Source: Flavimaricola sp.
Lineage (GTDB): Bacteria > Pseudomonadota > Alphaproteobacteria > Rhodobacterales > Rhodobacteraceae
Reading direction: 5' to 3'
DNA length: 8,010 nt
NCBI GenBank assembly: GCA_023300365.1
Contig: JALZWD010000101.1
Location: forward strand, 1 to 8,010
Positions 1 through 6,245 of this stretch are shown here, piece by piece. A model generated the notes under the pieces. The model did no database searches, was not told the DNA's origin, and worked only from the letters and a program-made list of their open reading frames with translations. Position 1 is the first letter of the stretch, and every line of letters begins with the position of its first letter. Both the position numbers and the translations under genes were made by a program.

Positions 1-488
1 GATAAGGGTTCGTCAAACAAGAACAGCGCGGGATCACGAACAATCGCGCGGCCCATTGCAACACGCTGGCGTTGTCCGCCCGAAAGCTGTGAGGGGCGGC
101 GGTCGATGTAATCATTAAGGTCAAGCATCGCGGCGGCTTCGCGGACTTTGGTATCAATGTCGGCCTTGGAGGTGCCACGATTTTTGAGGCCGTAAGCCAT
201 ATTTTTATAGACCGTCATATGCGGATAAAGCGCGTAGTTTTGGAACACCATCGCGATGTCACGCTCGGCGGGATCAAGATCGTTTACAACCCGGTCACCG
301 ATGCGCAATTCGCCGGTGGTGATATCTTCGAGCCCTGCGACCATACGAAGGAGCGTGGATTTACCACAACCCGATGGGCCAACCAGCACCACCAGCTCGC
401 CGTCGGCGATTTGAAAGCTGGCCGGTTGCACGGCCTCGGCGCCGTTGGGATAGGTTTTGGAAATGCCGGTGACTTGGACGGTTGCCAT
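1..488 (-). CDS. ugpC: Ugp-type ABC transporter ATP-binding protein, C-terminal part missing
   Basis: This is the ATPase that powers the importer encoded by the three genes upstream of it; it sits on the cytoplasmic face of the two permeases. Only the first 162 codons are in the window and the frame is open to the left edge. Visible motifs are Walker [10 protein letters not shown] (residues 37-45), the Q-loop glutamine in [12 protein letters not shown] (Q83), the ABC signature LSGGQ (135-139) and Walker B LFLFDE (155-160). The Q-loop context and overall sequence are typical of the MalK/UgpC/MsmX group of sugar-importer ATPases, which are about 350-370 residues long with a C-terminal regulatory beta-domain; that domain lies outside the window. 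The ATG overlaps the ugpE stop codon by one base (TAATG), so the two are translationally coupled. The family assignment is firm. Calling it UgpC rather than another CUT1 ATPase rests on the operon context. Confidence 0.9.
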   Translation of the reverse strand, partial: MATVQVTGISKTYPNGAEAVQPASFQIADGELVVLVGPSGCGKSTLLRMVAGLEDITTGELRIGDRVVNDLDPAERDIAMVFQNYALYPHMTVYKNMAYGLKNRGTSKADIDTKVREAAAMLDLNDYIDRRPSQLSGGQRQRVAMGRAIVRDPALFLFDEPL

Positions 489-1387
489 TATTTGTCGCTT
501 TCTGTGAGGCCCTTAACGAACCAGCTTTGGAAAAATACCACGATGAGGACGGGGGGCAGCATGGCCAGCATGGCAAGCATGATGCCGCGTCCGTATTCGG
601 GGATATTCACCCCTTCTTGGTCTTGGATGATTTGGCGGATGCCGCGCACGAGGGTGTACATGCTTTCCTCGGTCGTGATCAGCGTGGGCCAAAGGTATTG
701 GTTCCATCCAAAGACGAACATGATGATGAACATCGCAGCGATCATCGTGCGCGAGAGCGGCACGAGGATGTCGATGAAGAATTTCACCGGGCCTGCGCCG
801 TCAATCCGCGCGGCCTCGACCAGTTCTTCGGGGACCGACATGAAGAACTGCCGGAAGAAGAAGGTGGCCGTCGCGGAGGCGATGAGCGGCACGATGAGGC
901 CGGTGTAGGTATTGGTCAGCCCCATGCCCACGATGACCTCGTAGGAGGGCAGGATGCGGACCTCGAGGGGCAGAAGCAGCGTTGTGAAGATGATCCAGAA
1001 GGCGAAGGTGCCGAACCGCAGACGAAAATAGACGATGGCATAGGCCGCAGCCATACCGACGATGATTTTGCCGACGGCAAAGCCGATGCCGAGGATGAAG
1101 GAATTGGTCAGCATCGACAGGCCTGTGACAGCGCCGCTGAACCCGCTTTGTTCGAACAAGGCGGCGTTTGTGTTGTCGTCTAATTGATCGCCGATGGCGA
1201 AGCTGAGCCCCTCTTTCTCGATTTGGAGATCGGGGAGTGTTGCCGTGGTCAGGGCGATTACGATGGGCAGGATCATCACCAGCGCACCGATAATGAGGAT
1301 CGCATGATCCGAGACCACGCCCCATTTGATCGGCTTGCGCCGTGGCGCGGGGGCCGTGGTGACGATGGATTGGGTTATGTCAGCCAT
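488..1387 (-). CDS. ugpE: Ugp-type ABC transporter permease, UgpE subunit
   Basis: This is the second inner-membrane permease of the importer, 299 residues, close to the usual size of UgpE (about 280). Hydrophobic segments can be seen at roughly residues 28-48, 95-118, 126-147, 160-180, 212-230 and 266-288, consistent with six membrane spans. The cytoplasmic EAA loop that docks onto the ATPase is at about 191-210 ([10 protein letters not shown] followed by a PL pair). The C-terminus, [12 protein letters not shown], resembles the conserved end of UgpE proteins. A 30-40 residue loop after the first span (about 50-90) is acidic and faces the periplasm in the expected topology. The start has a G-run (six G) seven bases upstream. 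The gene begins 13 nt after the ugpA stop and ends in a one-base overlap with ugpC. Confidence 0.9.
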   Translation of the reverse strand: MADITQSIVTTAPAPRRKPIKWGVVSDHAILIIGALVMILPIVIALTTATLPDLQIEKEGLSFAIGDQLDDNTNAALFEQSGFSGAVTGLSMLTNSFILGIGFAVGKIIVGMAAAYAIVYFRLRFGTFAFWIIFTTLLLPLEVRILPSYEVIVGMGLTNTYTGLIVPLIASATATFFFRQFFMSVPEELVEAARIDGAGPVKFFIDILVPLSRTMIAAMFIIMFVFGWNQYLWPTLITTEESMYTLVRGIRQIIQDQEGVNIPEYGRGIMLAMLAMLPPVLIVVFFQSWFVKGLTESDK

Positions 1388-1400
1388 ATCTATGCCCCCC

Positions 1401-2282
1401 TTAAGTATAGTGTATTCGGCGTTCGAGCAGCCGGAATTGGAAGATTGTCAGAAGCAGGACCAGCACCATCAGGACCACGGATTGCGCAGACGAGCCGCCC
1501 AGATCATTGCCGCGGAAGCCGTCGATAAAGACCTTGTAGACCAATGTGACGGGGTTATTGCCCGGCTCGCCTTTGACCAGCGTGTCGATGACGCCGAAGG
1601 TATCAAACAGCGAATATGTGATGTTGATGATCAACAAGAAGAATGCGGTGGGGGCCAGAAGTGGGAAGGTGATGTCCCAGAAGCGTTGTGTGCCCGAGCC
1701 GTTGTCGATCATCGCCGCCTCGCGCACGGAGCGCGGGATGGATTGCAGGCCCGACAGAAAGAAGATGAAGTTGACGGGGATCTGTTTCCACACGGCGACC
1801 ATGACCATGGCGGTGGCGGTATCGGTGTAGCCAACGCCAAGTTGGAAATCCCAACCGAACCATTGGAAGAACTCGGTCAGCGGACCCACGGATTGATCAA
1901 AGAACATCAGGCCAAGGAAGCCTGCGACGGGCGGGGCGACGGCATAAACCCACATCAGCAATGTGCGGTAGGTTTTGGCGCCGCGAATGACTTTGTCGGC
2001 CTTAACGGCCAAGAGGAGTGCCAGACCGAGCGAGAGGAAGGTGACGAGGATGGTGTAGATCATCGTGAACCACGCGACCTTGCGGTATTCGACGCTTGTG
2101 GCGAGGCGTGTGTAGTTTTCGGCGCCGACATATGTGGAGCCAAAGCCGAAGGGATCTTGGAGGTAGAACGAGGATTGGATCGCCCATGCGGCGGGCCAGT
2201 AGAAAAACACTATGATGATCGACAGCTGTGGCACCAGCAAGAGGATCGGCAGCCATGGATTGCGAAAGCCCGCGCGTTTCAT
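1401..2282 (-). CDS. ugpA: Ugp-type ABC transporter permease, UgpA subunit
   Basis: This is the first inner-membrane permease of the importer, 293 residues from the ATG chosen here, almost exactly the usual UgpA length. It opens with MKRAGFRNPWLPILLLVPQL, a short basic head followed by a first membrane span, typical of CUT1 MalF/UgpA permeases. More hydrophobic segments follow across the protein. The EAA loop lies at about residues 188-208 (EAAMIDNGSG followed by FPLL) and should contact the ATPase. The frame is open for seven more codons upstream to a TTG at 2303, but that TTG has no Shine-Dalgarno sequence. The ATG at 2282 has AGGGA ten bases upstream, so the shorter start is preferred. It is co-transcribed with ugpB upstream (78 nt away, with an intervening hairpin) and ugpE downstream. 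Confidence 0.9.
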   Translation of the reverse strand: MKRAGFRNPWLPILLLVPQLSIIIVFFYWPAAWAIQSSFYLQDPFGFGSTYVGAENYTRLATSVEYRKVAWFTMIYTILVTFLSLGLALLLAVKADKVIRGAKTYRTLLMWVYAVAPPVAGFLGLMFFDQSVGPLTEFFQWFGWDFQLGVGYTDTATAMVMVAVWKQIPVNFIFFLSGLQSIPRSVREAAMIDNGSGTQRFWDITFPLLAPTAFFLLIINITYSLFDTFGVIDTLVKGEPGNNPVTLVYKVFIDGFRGNDLGGSSAQSVVLMVLVLLLTIFQFRLLERRIHYT

Positions 2283-2292
2283 ATTGGTTGTG

Positions 2293-2297
2293 TCCCT
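2293..2297 (-). promoter_or_regulatory. Ribosome binding site that fixes the ugpA start
   Basis: On the minus strand AGGGA lies ten bases before the ATG at 2282. The alternative TTG start at 2303 lies upstream of this site and has only C-rich sequence before it. This supports the 293-residue reading of UgpA. Confidence 0.55.
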
Positions 2298-2311
2298 AGC
2301 CAAGAGTGGTG

Positions 2312-2341
2312 GAAACGGGAGGCGGTAGGGCCCCCCGTTTC
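2312..2341 (-). repeat. Hairpin in the ugpB-ugpA intergenic region
   Basis: The arms GAAACGGGAGG (2312-2322) and CCCCCCGTTTC (2331-2341) fold into an 11-bp stem with an 8-nt loop when read as minus-strand RNA. Position 2320/2333 is a G-U wobble in that RNA but an A-C mismatch in plus-strand RNA, so the stem is better on the transcribed strand. It starts 19 nt after the ugpB stop. No U-run follows it, so it does not look like a full intrinsic terminator. A stem at the 3' end of a binding-protein gene, ahead of the permeases, is a known arrangement (malE-malF) that stabilises the binding-protein mRNA or attenuates downstream expression. That role is inferred here. Confidence 0.7.
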
Positions 2342-2360
2342 GATATTTTAGAACCTGTGA

Positions 2361-3662
2361 TTAGTTCTGTGTGCGTGCGAAACGGTCCAGAAGCTCGTTT
2401 GCTTCGGCTTGGATCGCAGCAAAGCCTTCATCGACGGTGACTTCGCCTGTCAGGATGCGGCCGTATTCACGGTTCATCACGTCGCGGACCTGAACGTAAA
2501 AGCCCATGCGGTAGCCGCGTGTGAATTCGCCAGCATCAAGGGAGAGCTGTTGAATGCCAACTTGGGCGGCGGGCTTTTCTTCGTAGTAGCCATCCGATGT
2601 GGCCAGCGCGTAGGCGGCCTCGGTGACAGGCACGTAGCCTGTTTCGCGGTGCCATGAGTACTGAACCTCGGGGGAGGTGAGGTATTCGAAGAACGCAGCA
2701 GTGGCGGCGTTTTCGGCGTCGGATTTGCCGGACATTGCAAACAGGGCCGCACCACCGATGAAGGTTTGTGTGGGCTCGGTTGTGATGCCTTCCCAGTAGG
2801 GGAGGAGCGTCGCGGAAAATTCGAATTCAGCGGTGTTCTGGAGACCACCAAATGAGCCCGAAGAGCCAAGCCACATGGCAACTTCGCCTTGTTCGAAGGG
2901 TGTTTGGTTGTCGCCCCAGCCGGTGCCGTACCACTGGAAGTAGCCTTGGTCGATCCAGTCAACCACGGCGGTAAAGTGCGCTTTGATCTCGGGCTGATCG
3001 ATCAAGATTTCGGTGGTGCCGTCGCCGTATCCGTTGTCGTTTGTGGCGAACTGGATGTTGTGGCGCGAGTAGAAGTTTTCGGTGAAGATCCACGGCAGGT
3101 GCGATTGGGCGAGTGGGATAAACCCGGCCTCGAGCAATGCGGGGGCTGTCACGTCTTGGAACTCTTCCCATGTAGAGGGCGCGGAGACGCCCGCGGCGGC
3201 CAGTGCTTCGACGTTGAAGTACATGATCGGTGTGGATGAGTTGAACGGCATGCCGATCATGGTGCCGTCATTGTCGGCGTAGAAATTCCGCACGCCGGAG
3301 ATGTAGTCGAGCGAATCAAAGCCGGACCCGAACTCGGTGAGCAGGGTTTCAACGGGGATTGTTGCCCCTTGAGCGGCGATCACGGTGGCGGCGCCCGCGT
3401 CAAACACCTGCATCACGTTGGGCTGTTCGCCCGCGCGGAACGCGGCGATGCCAGCGGTGAGGGTTTCTTCGTATGTGCCTTTGAACACAGGCGTAATCAC
3501 ATAGTCGGACTGGCTTGCGTTAAAATCGGTGGCGATTTGGTTGACGGTTTCGCCAAGTTGGCCACCCATCGCGTGCCACCAGCTGATCTCGGTCTGCGCA
3601 TAGGCGGGCACCGAAAAGGCACCGGCAACCAGTGTTGCAGACATCACGGACATAATCTTCAT
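2361..3662 (-). CDS. ugpB: Periplasmic substrate-binding protein, UgpB-like
   Basis: This is the extracytoplasmic solute receptor of the importer, 433 residues, the usual UgpB length (about 440). A Sec signal peptide is clear: a basic start (MKIMSV), a hydrophobic core and a cleavage site after AYA at residue 22. Segments shared with E. coli UgpB as I remember it are WHAMGG (29-34), KGTYEETLTAGIAAFR (61-76), FNSSTP (140-145), TENF (194-197), SSGS (267-270), IGGAALF (302-308), HRETGYVP (338-345) and GYRMGFYVQVR (383-393). Several of these line the glycerol-3-phosphate pocket in the family. One of two pocket tryptophans appears replaced: the enteric GWQGW stretch reads SHLPW here (187-191). The ATG has GGAGGA six bases upstream. 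It is the first gene of the operon, divergent from the alpha-galactosidase gene. The likely ligand is glycerol-3-phosphate or a glycerophosphodiester, but a glycerol glycoside is possible. Confidence 0.87.
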   Translation of the reverse strand: MKIMSVMSATLVAGAFSVPAYAQTEISWWHAMGGQLGETVNQIATDFNASQSDYVITPVFKGTYEETLTAGIAAFRAGEQPNVMQVFDAGAATVIAAQGATIPVETLLTEFGSGFDSLDYISGVRNFYADNDGTMIGMPFNSSTPIMYFNVEALAAAGVSAPSTWEEFQDVTAPALLEAGFIPLAQSHLPWIFTENFYSRHNIQFATNDNGYGDGTTEILIDQPEIKAHFTAVVDWIDQGYFQWYGTGWGDNQTPFEQGEVAMWLGSSGSFGGLQNTAEFEFSATLLPYWEGITTEPTQTFIGGAALFAMSGKSDAENAATAAFFEYLTSPEVQYSWHRETGYVPVTEAAYALATSDGYYEEKPAAQVGIQQLSLDAGEFTRGYRMGFYVQVRDVMNREYGRILTGEVTVDEGFAAIQAEANELLDRFARTQN

Positions 3663-3793
3663 GGTTTTCCTCCCAATACATTTCGCAGAGCATTCGGTGG
3701 CTCCGCGTTCCTAGTATGTGGGCAAGACTACATGCATCGGGTGACGGATAGGAACCAGTTTTCTGACATTGTTTCGGGTGTTTGAACGCGCCA

Positions 3794-3809
3794 GCCGCAT
3801 GCAAACGGC
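3794..3809. promoter_or_regulatory. Candidate operator palindrome
   Basis: The plus-strand sequence GCCGCATGCAAACGGC is an imperfect 16-bp palindrome: six of eight base pairs are symmetric about the central TGCA, with GCCG and CGGC as outer arms. It sits between the two divergent genes, where a repressor could control both. LacI- and GntR-type sugar regulators use palindromes of this size, but no regulator gene is present in the window and the match is to no consensus I can name. Low confidence. Confidence 0.2.
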
Positions 3810-3852
3810 CAAAAGGTATGATTTGCAAGGCTTAGACCCCCCATAGGCCGGC

Positions 3853-3858
3853 TTGACA
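3853..3858 (+). promoter_or_regulatory. Possible -35 box for the alpha-galactosidase gene
   Basis: A perfect TTGACA lies 138 nt before the galactosidase start codon. The hexamers at 16-18 nt downstream (CACGGT, ACGGTT, CGGTTT) are poor -10 boxes. The promoter is therefore either activator-dependent or elsewhere. Confidence 0.25.
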
Positions 3859-3944
3859 GTGGCCCGGTTTGCGGCACGGTTTGTTGGGGTTGCGGCGTTG
3901 TTTGGCCTTGAGGAGAGGGCTTGGCAGGTGGGACATATGGTTGG

Positions 3945-3963
3945 TGCCCCGGCCTTTGGGGCA
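3945..3963 (+). repeat. Small hairpin in the alpha-galactosidase leader
   Basis: TGCCCC (3945-3950) and GGGGCA (3958-3963) form a perfect 6-bp GC-rich stem with a 7-nt loop, 19 nt before the Shine-Dalgarno AAGGAG (3983-3988). A ten-codon open frame (ATG at 3937, TGA at 3967-3969) spans the same stretch. Whether either has a regulatory role cannot be judged from the sequence. Confidence 0.35.
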
Positions 3964-3996
3964 GATTGATTCGAGACACAGCAAGGAGAGCCGGAG

Positions 3997-6072
3997 ATGG
4001 CCCAGTGGCGTATCGACAGCAGCACGCAGACGATGGTTTTTGCGGCAACGACGGGGCAGCCGTTTGTGGTGTATTGGGGCGCGCCTTTGCCGGTGGGCGA
4101 AGACCTTGGGGCGCTGGCGGCGCTGTCTGAGATGGATGTGACGGGGGGGATGATTGATGCCCTGCCGGAGATGTCGCTGGCACCCGAAGCGGGCAGAGCG
4201 TTTCAAGGGCAGCCGGGGCTGTTGATGACGGATGCGCAGGGCGCGCCAATTGAACCGCAGTTTGTGTTTGCGGCGGCGCAGTCCGACGGGCGCGGACAGG
4301 TGACGCTTGAGAGCCGGGCGGAGGGGCTGCGCCTGATCCATCATGCGCAAGTGCGGCCTTCGGGGGTGATTGAACTTAAGACCCGGTTGGAAAGCGACAC
4401 GCCAGTGCGGGTGCAATGGTTGGCGGCACCGGTTTTGCCCGGCCCGCAATTGGGCGACGAGATCATCGATGTCTCGGGGCGGTGGACCGGGGAATTCCAC
4501 CTTAATCACACGCCGTGGTCGGCGGGCATTCGGATGCGAGAAGCGCGGACGGGCCGTTCGGGGCACGAGCACCCACCCTATGCGATTTTCCCGCAGCGGG
4601 GATGCGTGAACACGCGCGGTGTGGCCCATGCGCTTCATTATGGGTGGTCTGGTGGGCACCGGATGGTGGCAGAAGAGCTGCCCGATGGGCGGCGGCAAAT
4701 CCAGTTTGGACATGCCCAAGGGGCCGAGCGGGCGGCCGGCACGCATTTTGAAACCGCCCCTCTTTATGCCGTTTTCAGCGATACGGGCCTGAACGGTATT
4801 GGCCGCGATTTTGGGCGTTTGATCCGGGATGATGTGGTGACGTGGCCCGATGCCGCGCGGCCCCGTCCGGTGCATTATAATTGTTGGGAGGCGGTCTATT
4901 TTGACCATAACCTGAGCGATCTTTGCGAAATTGCAGATCGGGCCGCGGCCCTTGGGGCGGAGCGGTTTGTTTTGGACGACGGCTGGTTTGGTGTGCGCGA
5001 CGATGACACCACATCGCTTGGGGATTGGACGATTGATCGGCGCAAATGGCCCGATGGGTTGGGGCCGTTGATTGCGCATGTCAAATCCCTTGGGATGACG
5101 TTTGGTTTGTGGTTTGAGCCAGAGATGGTGAACCCCGACAGCGACCTTTACCGCGCGCATCCCGATTGGGCGTTGGGCCCGGCGGACCAAGTTTTGGGAC
5201 GGCAGCAGATGGTTCTTGATATGTCCAAGCCGGAGGTGCGCGATTATTTGTTTGAGGCGGTCTCATTGGTATTGGGCGCCTATGACATTGATTATGTGAA
5301 GTGGGATCACAACCGTTTGTTGCCGGTGGTTGATGCAGCGCAAGCGCGCGGCACCTATGCGTTGTTTGATCGTTTGCGGGCGGCGCATGGGAATGTTGAG
5401 CTGGAGAGCTGTGCCTCGGGGGGCGGGCGGATTGATGCGGGGATTTTGGCGCGCACGCAGCGGGTTTGGTTGTCTGATAGCAATGATGCGCTGGAGCGTT
5501 TGAGGATGCAGCATGATGCGGCGCTGTTTTTGCCGGCCGCGATCACCGGCAGCCATGTGGGGCCGCGCGAATGCCATACGTCGGGGCGGATTTTGCCGAT
5601 CCGGTTTCAGGCATGGGTGGCCGCACAGCGGCACATGGGGTTTGAGATGGACCTGCGCGCCCTGAGTGCGGCGGAGGCGGCGGTTTTGCGGGATGTAACC
5701 GCGTGGTGGAAGGACAACCGCGATTGGTTGTTGGCGGGGGATATTGCGCGGCTTGATAGCCACGACCCGGAGGTGTGTGCGGAGATGGTTGTGGCGCCGG
5801 GGGGGGATAAATTTGTGGTCATGGCCGGGCAATTGGGCGCGTCGCGGCAAATCCTGCCCCGGCCGTTGTGTCTTGTGGGGTTGGACCCCGAGGGGATGTA
5901 CCGTGTGGCCCTGAGGGATGCGGGGGAGAATGCGGCGTTGAGCCGGAATGCGGGGATGGCGTTGAAGGCCGGGCCGATGGTGGTGAGCGGGCAGGCGTTG
6001 ATGGCGCGTGGGGTGACGTTGCCGACAACATGGCCCGCGACGATGTGGGTTTTGGAGGGCGCGCGTTTGTGA
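3997..6072 (+). CDS. GH36 alpha-galactosidase, cytoplasmic
   Basis: This enzyme hydrolyses terminal alpha-linked galactose from oligosaccharides or galactosides (melibiose, raffinose, galactosyl-glycerols) with retention of configuration. It has 691 residues, slightly shorter than the usual 700-730 of bacterial GH36 enzymes. The order is an N-terminal beta-sandwich (to about 290), a catalytic TIM barrel (about 295-600) and a C-terminal beta domain. Barrel landmarks are NCWEA (295-299), LDDGWFG (326-332, paired aspartates D327/D328 that bind galactose), WFEPEM (372-377), KWDHNR (435-440) with the nucleophile D437, ESCASGGGR (470-478) and SDSND (493-497) with D494 the likely acid/base. There is no signal peptide, so its substrate must be imported. 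The start has AAGGAG eight bases upstream. It is divergent from the ugp importer, which may supply the substrate. The family is certain; the natural substrate is unknown. Confidence 0.95.
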   Translation: MAQWRIDSSTQTMVFAATTGQPFVVYWGAPLPVGEDLGALAALSEMDVTGGMIDALPEMSLAPEAGRAFQGQPGLLMTDAQGAPIEPQFVFAAAQSDGRGQVTLESRAEGLRLIHHAQVRPSGVIELKTRLESDTPVRVQWLAAPVLPGPQLGDEIIDVSGRWTGEFHLNHTPWSAGIRMREARTGRSGHEHPPYAIFPQRGCVNTRGVAHALHYGWSGGHRMVAEELPDGRRQIQFGHAQGAERAAGTHFETAPLYAVFSDTGLNGIGRDFGRLIRDDVVTWPDAARPRPVHYNCWEAVYFDHNLSDLCEIADRAAALGAERFVLDDGWFGVRDDDTTSLGDWTIDRRKWPDGLGPLIAHVKSLGMTFGLWFEPEMVNPDSDLYRAHPDWALGPADQVLGRQQMVLDMSKPEVRDYLFEAVSLVLGAYDIDYVKWDHNRLLPVVDAAQARGTYALFDRLRAAHGNVELESCASGGGRIDAGILARTQRVWLSDSNDALERLRMQHDAALFLPAAITGSHVGPRECHTSGRILPIRFQAWVAAQRHMGFEMDLRALSAAEAAVLRDVTAWWKDNRDWLLAGDIARLDSHDPEVCAEMVVAPGGDKFVVMAGQLGASRQILPRPLCLVGLDPEGMYRVALRDAGENAALSRNAGMALKAGPMVVSGQALMARGVTLPTTWPATMWVLEGARL

Positions 6073-6073
6073 C

Positions 6074-6117
6074 GGCGGGGCGCCGCTGTTGGCCCCAAGA
6101 GGCCAATGCGCCCCGCC
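6074..6117. terminator. Two-part hairpin just after the alpha-galactosidase stop
   Basis: A perfect 10-bp inverted repeat, GGCGGGGCGC (6074-6083) and GCGCCCCGCC (6108-6117), encloses a second perfect stem, TTGGCC (6089-6094) and GGCCAA (6101-6106), with a 6-nt loop. It begins two bases after the TGA. Its position and stability suggest the 3' end of the galactosidase mRNA. No U-run follows, so it may act as a stabilising or processed end, or as a U-less terminator, rather than a classical intrinsic terminator. Confidence 0.5.
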
Positions 6118-6200
6118 CACCGTCCCGGCGCATGCGCCCGGCCTTGCGCGGTGTTGGGAGACGTGGGTTTGGGAGGCCTCCGGCGGGAGTGAAGGCCAAA

Positions 6201-6245
6201 AGAAATAGGGGTGTGAGAGGTATAGTTTAGTATTAAACTATTTCT
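6201..6245. terminator. AT-rich nested inverted repeats at the end of the enamidase gene
   Basis: ATAGTTTA (6222-6229) and TAAACTAT (6234-6241) form a perfect 8-bp stem with a 4-nt loop. The enamidase stop codon (6233-6235) lies inside it. A second perfect 8-bp pair, AGAAATAG (6201-6208) and CTATTTCT (6238-6245), overlaps the first, so the two folds compete. Read on the minus strand, the outer right arm runs into TTT, giving the U-rich tail of a possible terminator for the enamidase gene. The local AT-richness stands out from the GC-rich surroundings. The stems are weak, so function is uncertain. Confidence 0.4.

Larger units (their letters stand above)
3663..3996. promoter_or_regulatory. Divergent intergenic region between ugpB and the alpha-galactosidase gene
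   Basis: This 334-nt stretch has no convincing gene. Short open frames here lack both a Shine-Dalgarno sequence and protein-like composition. It must carry the promoters for the ugp operon (leftwards) and probably for the alpha-galactosidase (rightwards). I found no well-formed -35/-10 pair for the ugp direction. For the galactosidase direction there is a perfect TTGACA at 3853-3858, but no good -10 at 16-18 nt. A partial palindrome lies near the middle and a hairpin in the galactosidase leader; both are listed separately. Confidence 0.6.

Noticed and set aside
482..1183. A 233-codon open frame on the plus strand, opposite ugpE.
   Set aside because: Highly acidic, His-rich translation with no motif; ugpE on the other strand is unmistakable.
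2283..2303. A longer ugpA starting at TTG 2303.
   Set aside because: There is no Shine-Dalgarno sequence before it, while the ATG at 2282 has AGGGA at ten bases and gives the usual UgpA length.
1326..2351. A 341-codon open frame on the plus strand, opposite ugpA.
   Set aside because: Asp/Glu/Gly/His-rich composition with no fold, and it mirrors a clear permease gene.
3859..3875. A sigma-54-like TGGC...TTTGC element upstream of the alpha-galactosidase gene.
   Set aside because: The GG-to-GC spacing is eight bases instead of the required ten.
3832..5190. A 452-codon open frame on the minus strand, opposite the start of the alpha-galactosidase gene.
   Set aside because: It is rich in Arg, Pro and His, has no recognisable domain, and lies antisense to a gene with an intact GH36 active site. 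It is a by-product of GC-rich codon use.
5263..6120. A 285-codon minus-strand frame opposite the end of the alpha-galactosidase gene.
   Set aside because: Pro/Arg/His-rich low-complexity translation, antisense to the conserved barrel.
6172..6181. The palindrome GGAGGCCTCC in the convergent intergenic region.
   Set aside because: A loopless ten-base palindrome cannot form a stable RNA hairpin and is expected by chance in GC-rich DNA.
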